Position numbers and translations under genes: made by a program. From positions 5,383,250 to 5,447,249 of the forward strand of contig NC_087390.1 of NCBI RefSeq assembly GCF_963675165.1: a DNA stretch of 64,000 bases, read 5' to 3'. Shown here piece by piece: positions 22,416-34,023 of this stretch. Within the stretch, counting starts at the first letter, position 1, and each line of letters opens with the position of its first letter. This stretch comes from Halichondria panicea (lineage: Eukaryota; Porifera; Demospongiae; Suberitida; Halichondriidae). The notes under the pieces were generated by a model. That model ran no database searches. It worked only from the letters and a program-made list of their open reading frames with translations, and was not told where the DNA came from.

Positions 22416-22515
22416 TGACTGACTACTATAACCCGTGGTGCCGCGTTAATTATAGTGTGCATAGCTTATAAAAAATAATGTTCAGCACACTTTCATACTA
22501 TGATTCTAACAACAG
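21286..22515 (+). other. Intron of NLR gene C
   Basis: 1230-nt phase-1 intron, nearly identical to that of gene E (41077-42163). Gene C has about 125 bp near 22211-22340 that E lacks, and a CAGA microsatellite (22382-22424). Confidence 0.7.
22382..22424. repeat. CAGA microsatellite
   Basis: About nine CAGA units followed by CTGA units; a shorter, interrupted version lies at 42030-42062 in the intron of gene E. Confidence 0.85.
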
Positions 22516-25085
22516 GTAACATTCTTACTGATTCTCAACACTCCCCAACTGTGCTGACGGCCTCACCAAAAACAGCTATTGGTAAATACGCTGACTACCT
22601 GAAAAGAGTGTACCTTCGATCAAAGCTCCCCGTCAAAGGAAAATGGCCTCCTGCTCCCTGTAAGAAGATCATAAAGCTAGCTACTATTGAAATTGAAAAT
22701 AATCGCTCACATTTAGCATTGTGTAAGCTAAATAGGTCTGAGTCGATTGATGAGTACATGCAAAACAATAGCATGGGTCCTATTTCAATGGAAGAGCTTT
22801 TAACCGAAAAAGACGGCTCGCAGTCAAAAACTGTAATCGTTCAAGGGGTCCCAGGAATAGGCAAGTCGACTTTTGCATGGAAGTTTTGTAGAAAGTGGGC
22901 TAAAGGGAAGATCTATCAGCAGTATGACCTGGTTGTTTTGTTGCGCATGCGTGATACAAGAGTGAGAGAAGCAACCAAACTCAGCAATCTCTTCTTCTCA
23001 GAAAATGCCGACTTTTCGAATGAAGTAGCAATGCTAGCAGTTTCTAATGGTGGAAAACGCATTCTCCTTTTGATGGAAGGAATAGACGAACTTCCTGCTT
23101 CTTGTTTAGCTGATGGCATGCCTCTTTCTAACTTGCTTCAAGGTGATTCCCTTCCCCTAGTTACCATCATAGTAACCAGTAGACCCTGGGCTGTGCAGAC
23201 ACTAGAAGAAAAATGTGGAGATCAGATTTCTCGACAGGTGGAAATCTTGGGCTTCACAAGAGAAGACATCTTGAGGTACATTTCATATGCTTTCACTGAG
23301 GAGGGAAAAACAGAGTTCTTAGAGTACCTCCGCTCCCACCCTCAGCTGGAGTCCATCATGCACATCCCACTGAATGCTGCCTTTGTTGTTCAGATCTACA
23401 AGCAATTTCATCGTTCTCAGCAAGCTATCCCTAGCACCTTGACCCAGCTCTACACAGCTCTTGTTGAGGGTCTCTTGCTCCGCTATATCAAGTCCGTTCC
23501 TGAGTTTGATAATCTCAAGGTTATCAGTGTTTCAAGCTTACCAGAACCAGTACAAACACATTTCCATCAACTTTGCCTACTAGCTTTCATGAGCTTCACA
23601 AAGTTGACTGTTCAAGTCACATTCACCGATTCAGAAGCAGCTTTGTACGAGTGTTTTGATTTCCTTGGTCTCATGCAGTCCTCAACTGAACTTACCATAA
23701 ACACTAGTACCACTGTATCACACAGCTTCCTCCATTTCACAATCCAGGAGTTCCTAGCAGCTTACCATCTCTCAAAACAGCCGTCCCAAGTGCAGGAGTT
23801 GTTTTTGGAAGTTCACAGCAAAGATCCTCAATTTTCAATGCTCATCACATTTCTAGTTGGATTGAACAGCAGCGTTCTGCATTGTATTAAACTGCCTGAG
23901 TCAGAAACTCAAGATCTGTCCACATTTCACTTGCACTTGTTGTATGAAACACAATCCCCCAAGGATGTATGCAAGTTTTTAGGAAATAAGACCTTTGTGA
24001 ATTATTATCCTAGCTTAACAAGTACATCACTTGACCTACATGCATTATCGTATTGTCTTTCCTCCAGCAACTGTCATTGGTCTTTAAGAATCAGTCTGCG
24101 AAACTTTTCATCACTCTTTTGCAATCCAATTGAATCTTACAAGGGACATATAAGAAGACTGGCACTTCTCGATGCCTCTGAGCGTAACCTTGAATTGTTC
24201 TTTTTTCTTCCAAAACGTCTTTTCACAGACTTGTATAGACTTGAAATTAGAGGTTGTGAACCTGTTGAATCTGTAGTTGGAGACATCTTAAGTGACGGCC
24301 GGTTAATGAACTTGAAACAATTTTCTTTTCAGAATAAGACTCTTCAATTATCTTGTGATTTGAGCTTGATAATGGAAAGTCTGTTTGCGTCTCATCCTAA
24401 TCTTGTTCACATAGGAATAGGACATACTGTTATATCATCCTCTGGTATGGCTGGATTATGCAAATACATGAATTCTCGCTCTGGTTCATCTAAGCTTACA
24501 TTGTATCTTCTACAAAACAGCATTGAAACTGAATTCCTTAATTTGCTGATTAGTACTGTTGCATTTTCAAAGATTCTTACTCATTTGGATATTTCTTTTA
24601 ACCGTCTCTCAGTAGAAGAATTAGAAATGCTATCTGTTGCTCTTTCTGCCAATTCATCTTTGATAACGTTAGGTATGGATAATTGTTCAATCAATAGTGA
24701 AGGAGCTGAATTACTATCCACTGGACTGGAGGAGAATCAAACTCTCCTCGGATTGGATCTTCGCCGAAATCCCATCAATGTGAATGGAGCTGCTGCCCTG
24801 GCTTCAATGCTTACTGTGAACACTTCATTACAAATACTTTACCTTTCACACAACGAGCAAATTGGTCATATGGGAGCTCTAAGACTGATCAGTGCACTAC
24901 AAGATGACAACAAGACTCTTGCAACACTTCGCCTCCCTGCAGAATGTGAACCAATTGAATACGGATCGATCTTGATGGACGATATACGAAAAAGTGGTCG
25001 CATAGAATTCGTCGAGAAAACCAGCTCAGCATCGAACACAATAGCACACAAGTTTACACCATTAGAGATATGGCCTTATAAGTAG
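22516..25085 (+). CDS. NLR gene C, exon 2: NACHT-LRR
   Basis: Spliced after AACAACAG; begins GNILTDSQHSPTVLTASPKT. NACHT motifs GVPGIGKST, LLLMEGIDELP, VTSRPWA and FLHFTIQEFLAAYHLS are all present. The first 480 or so residues are almost identical to gene E; the region from about KFLGNKTFVNYY to the LRRs diverges; the end (SASNTIAHKFTPLEIWPYK) is again identical. LRR surface segments differ from the other copies (LLQNSIETEF, HIGIGHTVIS). Cytosolic receptor role is inferred from the family. Confidence 0.9.
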
Positions 25086-25610
25086 TTTCATGCTGTATGT
25101 AATAGTGAACACTCGCACACACCATTCACATTGATTTTGTATTACAGTTTAATGATATTTACCACTTAGTCATTTATGGTGGCACGTATCATAACATTAA
25201 CAGCATGCAAGGTTCGAAGTTGGTCCGGCCTTGGGAATAACATGATCAAGTAGTTAAGTGCGTAGCTGGTAATGTCATGCAGAACAGAAACAAAGATTAA
25301 ATACACATACAATCCATAGCTTATTCTAGTTAAAGGCATGCATTCAAACGTATGCTGGAGCTAGTGTATATAATATTGCACAGGACCCAGATTCATCGCC
25401 TCAGTTAGTATTTTTTCAGCTGATCTAAGGTATAGTCAGTGTGTGGGTGTGTTGAGCTTGACAGGCTTTCTTTTGTTAGCAATAGCTGAGGTCTGTGGTT
25501 AGAAAAAACATGACAACTTTTTGTTCACAAGGCGTGTGTCATTAATTTGTGCTAATCAAACTCATTATCAGCTCATTAATTTTTTATTGCATAGCCAGCT
25601 GACTATATAG
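25086..25610. repeat. Second-type CARD 5' flank after gene C
   Basis: No gene. After a short 3' flank the sequence matches the 5' flank of the CARD G locus (54950-55500) and the block after gene E (44740-45330), sharing 'GGACCCAGATTCATCGCCTC' and 'TGTGGGTGTGT'. Leads into the CARD remnant. Confidence 0.5.
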
Positions 25611-25683
25611 ATTCTAGCTTCAAGAACTTCAAAACCTCAGCAGCCAAGGCTTTTCGTGAGCACTATAACAAACTAGTAAAATG
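25611..25683 (+). pseudogene. CARD exon fragment
   Basis: The stretch encoding FKTSAAKAFREHYNKLVK aligns with residues 6-23 of the CARD exons. The start codon region is altered and the match stops abruptly at 'AAAATG', where the sequence related to the minisatellite flank begins. Remains of another CARD-type gene downstream of gene C. Confidence 0.7.
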
Positions 25684-26880
25684 TTTTTGTAACAATAATT
25701 ATAGTATGCATGGTCTTAATTATTTACATTATACCCCATGCGTGCACAGCAGTGGTGGTCTCTAAGAGTGATTGGTGTGTGTGGATACAGTTTGAGCGCA
25801 CTAGACACTTTGAATTCATGGATTAGTCGAATACCCGCCTATAATTATTACTATGCAAAAAGCTTGCGTAGAGGTGAGTATTTGAGACTATTCATGAATT
25901 ATTACTTTAACTGCTAATGAGTGGTTGAAAAATAATGGTATGAAGGGCGTATGATGAGAAGAGGGCATGCAACTACAATCTATCCTATTACAAATGGGCG
26001 GGGGTTTATGTCTAAAAATAGTAAAGAATGTATTAATTGCACGTGACATTATACTCTTTATTCCCTAGTGGGCGGTGGCTAAATCATGGCTAAATATAGC
26101 ATATCCTGCTGACTCATCAATAATACGACGCATACGCAGTATACATTGTGAGTTGCATGCCCTCTTCTCTTCATACGCGCTTGATAGTATACTTAACATG
26201 TCAATGCATGATCAGTCTATTTTAGCAATATTCCACAATTTCCTCGAGAGAGAGAGAGAGAAAAGGGGTTTGATAAATGCGGAGCCACTCCCTCACTACA
26301 TGTGCCAACATTCATACCGCTGCATGTTAGAACAGCTCTTTAAGTCTGTATGCCAATGACTATAGTGCTTAATGGCTGCTCGGCAACGTAATCTGTTTGG
26401 TCACGTTATCTGCTTTGGCCCCGTCAAACTTGGCTGCTTGGCTACACCACATCAACTAATTACTTATCTACACTCGAGCTCTGTATAGTGACTAACAAAC
26501 ATGATGTCTATACTTATCACCTGACATTATCGGAGTACGTATAATTATTTATAGGAATGCTGAAGGTTTGCTTACAATAGTTCATAACTTCAAGACGAGA
26601 ATATTGACACTGTACAATTCTGATCCCTAAGAGCTATCTGACAACCATCATCAACAGCAGCATCCATGCTAATTTATGATTGCCTGTTGATACAAATATA
26701 GACCATAGTCCATAGCATACCACTGTACCACGTACAAGGGTGTCTCAGTAATATTAGTTGACTCCCACTTCAAGGCTTCAATTCAAAATGGCAAGCTGAG
26801 AATATAATTATATATAATTAAAGGCGTGAGTTTAATCACTATCTATGGTTTAATGCATAATTATACACATGACACATAGC
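25684..26880. other. Intergenic, duplicated block, no gene
   Basis: Begins with a decayed copy of the minisatellite flank, contains an AG-rich microsatellite (26247-26264) and blocks colinear with 9900-11430, including the TATA-like 'TTAAAGGCGTGAGTTTA' near 26818. The VWA gene expected next is missing; plexin-like sequence lies there instead, on the other strand. Confidence 0.45.
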
Positions 26881-26903
26881 GGTTAATCAACCACAAGCTT
26901 AAG

Positions 26904-26932
26904 AGTGGGCGTACAGCTATTGTACGCCCACT
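26904..26932. repeat. Perfect 12-bp hairpin
   Basis: AGTGGGCGTACA and TGTACGCCCACT separated by five bases (GCTAT). GC-rich stem in AT-rich surroundings; function unknown. Confidence 0.7.
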
Positions 26933-27231
26933 TCTGTAGTTAATAATGCGGCATTGGTTTGTGGTTAGCAGCTGCGATGTCATCAAAACAGTTACTATAA
27001 TAATTATTACCATAGTCATGTGATACATACTCCATATGAACCTCATTGCCGTCCTGGTACACACTACTAATTAATGATAATCCTATAGGTAGGGAATCAA
27101 GTATTGTACACTACACAATATTAATGTACTGTTCGAATTACGAGATACAAGTTTCTATAGTAAAGTCGTTAAAATAATTAAAGGAACCATCAATTAATAT
27201 AACATTACTTTGTAGAGATCACTTACTTGCA

Positions 27232-27281
27232 CCCGTGCTTCAGTTGCAGCAACAAGCTCGTTGTCAATCAAACACTATACA
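27232..27281 (-). CDS. Possible further exon of the plexin-like gene
   Basis: Minus strand: acceptor-like 'GAGCTGTATAG', then CLIDNELVAATEARVQ, then an excellent donor GTAAGT. In-frame (phase 0) with the PSI exon and reminiscent of the C...(V)AAT start of an IPT repeat, but short and without a convincing neighbour. Low confidence. Confidence 0.2.
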
Positions 27282-27896
27282 GCTCAAGTAAACACTACCT
27301 TGTAAGATGGAACTTGATACCCACCACGGACACCATGCAGCACCACTAACTCTAATCAAGAATACCCTCTATCACTATACTTCTGGGAGCACTTCAACTT
27401 AACTCTGACAACCCATGCAGACATGCATGTATACTTATACTAATGTGCCTATAATATTATATGCTATACAGATGTTCAGTCATGCCATTGCAGATCTATA
27501 CGCAGCTGTGTTACACAATATGCGGCACAGTCTATCAGTCCTGCAACCTTTGTCACAAACAGTACTTTGTTTTACATCACAATTACGTTACACAAGCTGG
27601 AAAGTCACAAAAATCGACAAATTTAACTTCCCAAATTAAAGTCGGTGAACACAAGCCATAATTATAATAATTATACCCACCAAATTTTCGTATAACGATT
27701 TGACTCAAAACACTCTTTTGGCAGTCAACGCAACATGCAGGCATACAGGTATTGAACATTAGCTACAAAAACTGATCAATATATAGCTAGCTACTAGCTG
27801 TACTAGTAGTTGCACTACAGCCACATAGCTAGACTGAAAGGGTGTTTTCATGGCACCCTGAGATCCGCCACTGTTAACGGGACACTCTCAACTGAC

Positions 27897-28067
27897 CTGT
27901 ACCCACACTGTCTGTTGCACTCCATTATTATATGGTACAGAGGGGCAGAGAGATTGTCGTGTACAGCGACCTTGTAGTACACACCACCCACACACTGGGT
28001 CAGGGGAGGAGGTACAGTTATCACAGCTGCTGTATGAGCCGCACATGTCCACAGTGTGTCGATGAAC
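27897..28067 (-). CDS. Plexin-like gene, exon 4: PSI domain
   Basis: 171 nt, phase 0 on both sides: acceptor CACACACACAG, donor TACAG|GTCAGT. Encodes VHRHTVDMCGSYSSCDNCTS and on through DPVCGWCVLQGRCTRQSLC. The C..Y..C..C....DP.CGWC....C....C spacing is the PSI (plexin-semaphorin-integrin) module that follows a Sema domain. Extracellular. Past this exon the gene could not be followed: no transmembrane or RasGAP-type exons were recognised before the neighbouring NLR at 25085. Confidence 0.8.
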
Positions 28068-28924
28068 CTGTGTGTGTGTGGGGGGGGAGTGGAACACTGT
28101 GACAACAGTGTATATATGTTCCTAGTATGTGCATAAATGTGGCAAAGTATAGTTGCATCACTGAATATCAAAGAGAAAAAAAACGTGTCCAAACAGTCGG
28201 AAAAGCCTCACTCACTTCAAAGATGCTAAAATTTAATTACAATAGTTCACTGTTTTATACAATAGGTGCCCGGCAAATAAGATCCCTCATGCAAGGTCAA
28301 ATGCGACAACCTGGTTCAACGGCTGTCGCTGCATGAGTGGGGGAACTTGTGTATATTTGAAGGATTTGGACATTGTACTCTGACCTTTGGACAGGTCTCG
28401 TGGCGTCGTCTCTTTGCACAATAATCATAGCCTCCTCGCCTATCCGATATAAAAACGAAAACTCAACCTGGGAACGATGCAATATGGACACTTGCACTGA
28501 CATCTTGGGCAGTTTTTGGTGGTTTTGTAACTTGCAATGTGGTTTTCATTTTAGCCCTCACTGAATGTACATTATTACCGTATTGCAATGATTGAGACTA
28601 ATAGTGCAGTGCACACATACTTTTTATTCTATATATCCTGCGTTATATTCGCGTTTTTCGAGGGCAGAGAAGTTAACGTGAAAATTAAAACTGAGAGAAA
28701 CTCCCTACACTTGCACATGCAAAGCTTGGCGAACATTCGAAAATTTGCACTCGTAAAAATTTCCTGCTATACACGTACAGTGCTCATATGTAATTACTTG
28801 TAACTGCATGTGCTATCCATAATTATACCAACTGATATAAGACTCTCAGCTGTTGGCAATGGATAGCTTCATAACCAGACACAGATAATGAGTACACTGT
28901 ATATATAATCATGCATTGACTCAC

Positions 28925-29047
28925 TGTGTTCATGCTCATGGTGTAGATGTATTCCCCGTTATCAGAGGAGAGCATCTTGACCACACCCACTCTATCCACT
29001 GGGATAGTTCGTACTAGCGCTGACCCACCCTCATCAGTCACATGATA
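28925..29047 (-). CDS. Plexin-like gene, exon 3: end of Sema domain
   Basis: 123 nt, phase 0, acceptor CCCCTCTGCAG, donor ACACA|GTGAGT. Encodes YHVTDEGGSALVRTIPVDRV then VKMLSSDNGEYIYTMSMNT, the last Sema blade (compare 'LYVMT...V' before the PSI cysteine in plexins). Linked in frame to the exons on either side. Confidence 0.75.
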
Positions 29048-29147
29048 CTGCAGAGGGGGAACAAACGGTGATACAACCACATAACGGTTAAACCTCTAAC
29101 CTTCCCAATCTGATATTTTATATGTTTATTAAGGTGTGGTTTTTGGC

Positions 29148-29275
29148 ATATAAAAATGACTCGAGACAGAATCGCAAAATTAGTCATTAATTTTGATTCG
29201 AGGCAGGACCATTGTCAAATGACTCGAGACAGAATCGCAAAACTTTTTAGTCATTTGATTTGAGATTATATTGTC
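29148..29275. repeat. Tandem duplication of about 70 bp
   Basis: 'ATGACTCGAGACAGAATCGC' at about 29156 and 29219, each followed by a TAGTCATT stretch. It resembles the 'CCTCGAGACAAGAACCGCAA' part of the P-family MITE and may be a remnant of one. Confidence 0.5.
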
Positions 29276-29765
29276 AGTAAATTATGCATGCTGATTTTCT
29301 CAATACAACATACACACACTGGCTTAACTGTACACCTCTTTGTCTGTACGTCAAGCAACAAAATAACTTTCAACATGCAAGCAACAATTAGATGTTGAGA
29401 TTGAATGTTAAAAGTAGCACAACAGGCCATTGCATGGCATTACCATAAAACACGAACACTTCTTGTAGGGAGAGGGAAGCCCAGGATCGGAAATAGCTAG
29501 CTGTCTTATTTATGTACACTACCTCCCACACATGCACGCACAAACTTAACACACAACTTGACGACCTAATGCTACACTCAAGTATAGAGCTAGGGACCAT
29601 GCAAATGGAATTTGAAATCGTTTTTTCTGCATGAGGCAGTATTTTTTATGCACATGCACCCCAAAATGTTTTTAAAATGGCAAGGTTATTGCAATTAATT
29701 AGTAGTAATTAAGGCCATCCAGTTATTCCTGAAACGTGTGCTTTGTGGCAAGATTGACTAACGTC

Positions 29766-30740
29766 TACAGTAGACTCTCGCTATTCCGGCTCTCTGAAAT
29801 GCGGCCACCTCGATATACCGGCCATTTTGTTTGGCACGGAATGCTAGCTATACGTTTTCTGCACAAAACTCGACCTGAAGTACGGCCACCTCGCTATTCC
29901 GTTTACCGGCCAGTGCTGTCTGTCCCAAACAAGGTTTTCAATGTAATTTTATACGTATATTACGGCCGGATATGACGTTTTGGGTGTGGTTTAACAAATA
30001 TTATACCACACTTACGTCACCACAAATTGATCTCATTGGTCAACAGCTGTAGGATATATAGAATATTAGCATACAGCCCCAGGCATGCACAGTTTTTCAA
30101 GTTGCTTTTCATTTGTTCAAGAAAGTAAGCAAAGAGAAAAGAGCCATGCTTGACGGTACTAAGACTCAAAGCGACGGCAGAAACACGGAAGGTGCTCTCC
30201 AATAAGATGGCTAAGCTTCCATGGGTCCATGGGCGCGGTTTAGATACATTTTATCCAAGAAGAGCTTGCAACTCCAGTAAGGGACGTCGAATGGTCAACG
30301 CTTGGACCAAGGAAACTCTTGAGCATCTGTAGGAGTCAACATGTTGCTCAACTAGCTCTTTGACGGCTGCAAAATCCGGCATAGTCTTGTTCTTTTTTGC
30401 AGTCTGCATCGCGATTGAATTGTTGCTAGGGGGAGGTCCTTTTATAGTGCTGCGGTCACGTGGTATAAGTCAGATATGCCACACCTACTCGGAGGATATG
30501 CACCCTATATATCCTCCTCTTAGGTGTGGTATATCCTATACAAATTGAATCACACTTAAATAGAGAACAGAATGATTCATTAATCCTACATTATCCTCGA
30601 GACAAGAACCGCAAAAGTAGTCATTAGATTTGAGGTAAAGTCGTTTTAAGCCGCGGCTATTTCCTGAGATGCAGCCACCTCGCTATTCCGGCCAAGCTGC
30701 ATGGTCCCAAGGGTGACCGGATTAACGAGAGTCTACTGTA
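29766..30740 (+). mobile_element. Pogo-like MITE family P, copy 2 (with nested insertion)
   Basis: Ends TACAGTAGACTCTCGCTA and AACGAGAGTCTACTGTA. Sits in intron 2 of the plexin-like gene. It retains the single GTCCCAAAC empty site of the element nested in copy 1, but has its own nested insertion (about 30002-30533). Confidence 0.8.
30002..30533. mobile_element. Nested insertion with TATACCACAC ends
   Basis: Sequence absent from MITE copies 1 and 3, bounded by TATACCACAC and GTGTGGTATA. About 530 bp with a 60-codon open frame (30150-30332) of no recognised family. Target duplication not clear. Confidence 0.55.
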
Positions 30741-31555
30741 TTTCTGATCTTCATATAGTGTTGTCATAACGTTATCATACCTTCACTGAAATTCATATTA
30801 TAATAATTATCATTGGAAACCAGCTAAAAGTTAATGTAGAAGTCCCTGGCGTATACGTGTCAACCACATGAAGTATAAACGAAGCCATGCATAATTGATC
30901 ACAGAACTTCGAGCCAACCTTAAAAGCAAATAATTATAGACTTTAGCTAACAGATTTATCGAGCCATAAAATTCTAATATGCAATGCATGGTAGTTTTAA
31001 AACACAATATGGCTCTGTAATATTGTAGTGAACTACATCATAACAGTCACAAAACACTTCAAGCCAATTCAAGCTATAGTACATTATCAAGGGCACTTAC
31101 TGCATGGTGTCTTGGGATAGTCAACTACCAATTAAAGAGAAATCTGGCTTTACTACTATAACACTAATAAATTGTTGACGTGTGAATGCTATATCCATGC
31201 TGCAAACGCAGAGCCATGGCATCCAGGTGAGCAGACTTACACACACTGACCAAGTGACTATACTATAACCCGTTGTCGCGATCCGGCCTTGAGTTAATAA
31301 GGCTGTATTATGATGACACCCGCCAATGATCATCAGACTAGTATACCGATTTGCACAATGTAATGACTTGATTGCCGATGTAGAATATACAAACACGACA
31401 ACTATATACCACAAGCATTACAGTCACTATGAAGGGATTAAATGCGCCGTCACGGTATTGGCCATAAGAATCCATTAAAATCAGAGTCGTCCTTAAAACA
31501 TCCAACTAGGTTAGCTAGAAATTCCCCACTCATACACACACACACACACACTCAC

Positions 31556-31732
31556 CTGAAGCACGTCTCCACTGCTAGTGCCGGCAAACAGGAAGAGTTG
31601 GTTGTCCAGGGGAGTTGCCAGTAGAGAAGTGAATTCCTTTATTTGATTGGTCTTTGTGATGAGCGGAGTTCGCGTGAATACATCGTCCACTTCTATACCT
31701 CGCAGTAGATAGGAAAACAGCACACACTGGTC
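31556..31732 (-). CDS. Plexin-like gene, exon 2: Sema domain
   Basis: 177 nt, phase 0, acceptor CACTATAG, donor CTTCAG|GTGAGT (followed by a GT microsatellite). Encodes DQCVLFSYLLRGIEVDDVFT and on to LLATPLDNQLFLFAGTSSGD; the ...LFLFAGTSSGDVLQ blade resembles the 'AFLGTSDGRL' blade of plexin Sema domains. Separated from exon 1 by an 88-nt intron. Confidence 0.75.
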
Positions 31733-31820
31733 CTATAGTGTGTGTGTAAATTAAGGCATGCAAGTATTTATATGTTATAACTGCATGCTCTAAAACATTG
31801 CATTGCAGACATGAGCTTAC

Positions 31821-32781
31821 ATTAATGATCTGTTGTCTCTGAGGGGAAGTGAAATGCGTGGGGCAAAGGTTCCTGTTGTTTTGCGAACCTATGCCAGTTA
31901 GTCCTATGCCATTTACACAGTCGGTAATCTTCTCTGTCATTTTTTGGTTGATTTTATCGACGCTGAAGGAACACACTTCTTGTCTCACAAGACCCATGCT
32001 CACCATTGTATTGACAGTCAAAAATATCATTGGCCCCTGAGAGGTTTGTCTAAAAGTGGAACTAGATGAACTAATATCTTGATTTTCTGTTCTGCATCTC
32101 AATTTTATTTCAAACTGGGATGAAAAGCCACTTCCAAGTATAGATCCACGGCCTTGTTGACAGAATCGTACAACTCTCACTTCATAATTATTGGGTTGAA
32201 TGGTGAAGAACGTATAGTTCAAGTAAGTGAATACATCCTTAAGATAATCAGTTGTGTCATCAGAATTGCCGTTAGACACTGTGGCGTACCGAAAGAAGTC
32301 ATCAGGATTAGCAGACATGACATTTCAAAGCAGCCTTCGCAAATCGCCGATTAACGATACTAGCCGGTTCTCCGTATGTAATATCACTCGTTCTATTTGG
32401 TCCAATACCAAAACTGCCAAGAGCAACTCCCGTACCCGGTAACAGTACAGTATTTCCTGCAACCTGCCACTTGGTATTGTCTAAATTGTTTGTCTCCAGT
32501 AGATAACAGTATTGTGCATCGCAGGTCATTACAGTTCCGTTCATAGTTCCAGTCGGACTGTCTGCCACCAGTAGTCTAATTGGAGACATTAATTCTCTCC
32601 TCTGTTCCTGGTTAAGTACAAGGTCCACTCTATACACAGCAGCACTGGTCCCCAGCAATAGCGCTAGCTTTGAGTCAGATAATACCATATTCACAAAAGT
32701 TTCTCCAGTGTTTGGAGTAAATTGAGATCTTGATACGTGCATTAGCATAGACAATAGTAGTAAAGATAGTACAGTCTTCAT
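31821..32781 (-). CDS. Plexin-like receptor, exon 1: signal peptide and Sema
   Basis: Starts MKTVLSLLLLSMLMHVSRSQ, a clear signal peptide, then a Sema-type beta-propeller: FVNMVLSDSKLALLLGTSAA, TCDAQYCYLLETNN, SFGIGPNRTSDITYGEPASI, and later FFTIQPNNYEVRVVRFCQQG and CVNGIGLTG. A stop (32308-32310) interrupts the frame, while the rest of the domain continues in the +1 frame from about 32318. The exon is 961 nt; removing one base makes it 960 and puts the phase-0 junction to exon 2 in register, so a single-base insertion (real or an assembly error) is the simplest reading. Plexins are guidance receptors; plexin rather than semaphorin is a moderate-confidence call. Confidence 0.75.
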
Positions 32782-33423
32782 ACTTGCACTCGGTAGAAGA
32801 TGCTGCAGTTAAAAAAGGCTACAAATGTCATGGGTAGGGAAAATGAGAAATAGTGTAAACTGAGGTGCAAAACACGTGTATCTGATATCCATTTACCCCT
32901 ACCAGCTGGTGGTTAGCATAACTCCAAGCGACTTCTCTCACAGTAAAAACACATTCGTTACAGTAACACAAAACATGTTTAATGAAACGTATCTTTTAAA
33001 GTAGAAATGACATACATTTCTAACAAAAGAGTTTGCTGTGCTGTACTGACACAACTGAATCAGTTGCATGGCAATGCCATTCATCAGTATAGGTACTATT
33101 AGCATTCATGCATGCTTCATGCATATATATAGTTAATCAATATAGCAAGCTAGTCAGCAGTCTCCCAGTCCTTATGACTTACACCACTCTGCTGCTACTC
33201 TGATAATGTACCAGCTAACTGTTTGCTCTGAAGTGCACAGAACTAAAATACAATGTTATAGCTACAACAGTCTAAATATTTACAATGTATGGTAGAGTAA
33301 CTTACCATCTGTATAACTTGATACACAGCTAGCTATATAGGCTTAATTGAGTTGATTCTAGTCCTGCACAAAATATATAATCTATGTTACTCTGTCTCAA
33401 GCTTTACTAAAAATTAATGGCTT
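32782..33423. other. Region upstream of the plexin-like gene
   Basis: No gene seen. AT-rich; presumably holds the promoter of the minus-strand plexin-like gene, but no core motif stands out. Confidence 0.4.
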
Positions 33424-33732
33424 TTAGATGGCAGGAAGATCATACAACCACTTCCTGACATGTGCACTAGAGCATACCATACTTAATAAAAAAAGATGGA
33501 GCATCTTTGCCTCATTCACTGGCATCACCATCTTGTTATATAGTTCGGGAGAAATCACTGTAACGTCATCTGCACGTATAATAAATATTTTGTCCATTAA
33601 ACTAGTGGGCATACATCTTTGTAGGCGCAACTCTTGGGTATTAGAACCATAACTCGTCGCTGGCTGTCTGCCCGGGTAGTAATAAAGGCACTGCCGGAAC
33701 ACAGGAATGACATTCAGGGACTGTTGGCTCAT
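33424..33732 (-). CDS. Hypothetical ORF, unidentified
   Basis: 102 codons beginning MSQQSLNVIPVFRQCLYYYP and ending RKWLYDLPAI. Composition is protein-like (mixed polar and hydrophobic, few repeats), and the segment has no counterpart at the matching place in the other array units. No domain recognised. It could be an exon of an unrelated gene or a transposon fragment, since it abuts a MITE remnant and a G11 run. Confidence 0.25.
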   Translation of the reverse strand: MSQQSLNVIPVFRQCLYYYPGRQPATSYGSNTQELRLQRCMPTSLMDKIFIIRADDVTVISPELYNKMVMPVNEAKMLHLFLLSMVCSSAHVRKWLYDLPAI

Positions 33733-33797
33733 AGCCCTGCTGAATCAGCACCTGTATTGGGGGGGGGGGTTATAAGTATTGTGAGAATGTTTGCAAT

Positions 33798-33902
33798 TAC
33801 AGTAGACTCTTATTAATCCAGTCACCCTTGGGACAGTGCAGCTTGGCCAGAATAGTGAGGTGGCTGTATTTCAGGAAATAGCCACGGCTTAAAACGACCT
33901 TA
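33798..33902 (-). mobile_element. Pogo-like MITE family P, partial copy
   Basis: TACAGTAGACTCTTATTAAT and about 100 bp of the family's right end, inverted relative to copies 1 and 2 ('GCCACGGCTTAAAACGACCT'). It ends abruptly where the Death-type 5' flank starts ('GAGATTGTGAACAGCACTG'). Confidence 0.7.
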
Positions 33903-34023
33903 CATGAGATTGTGAACAGCACTGAATAAATACAGTGACTGCATGAATGGTGGGGTACATATGATTATTCTATGATGTAATTTTGTGTCTCTTCATTGAC
34001 TCAGGCACATTAATTAATAGTGC

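Larger units (their letters stand above)
29048..31555 (-). other. Intron 2 of the plexin-like gene, with transposons
   Basis: 2508 nt. Contains the P-family MITE (29766-30740) and a local tandem duplication around 29148-29275 ('ATGACTCGAGACAGAATCGC' twice). Open frames within are not supported as exons. Confidence 0.6.

Noticed and set aside
26075-26359. ORF of 94 codons
   Set aside because: No domain, and the paralogous block at 9900-10050 does not keep the frame.
30150-30332. Gene in the nested insertion
   Set aside because: Sixty codons, no recognised family, inside a transposon.
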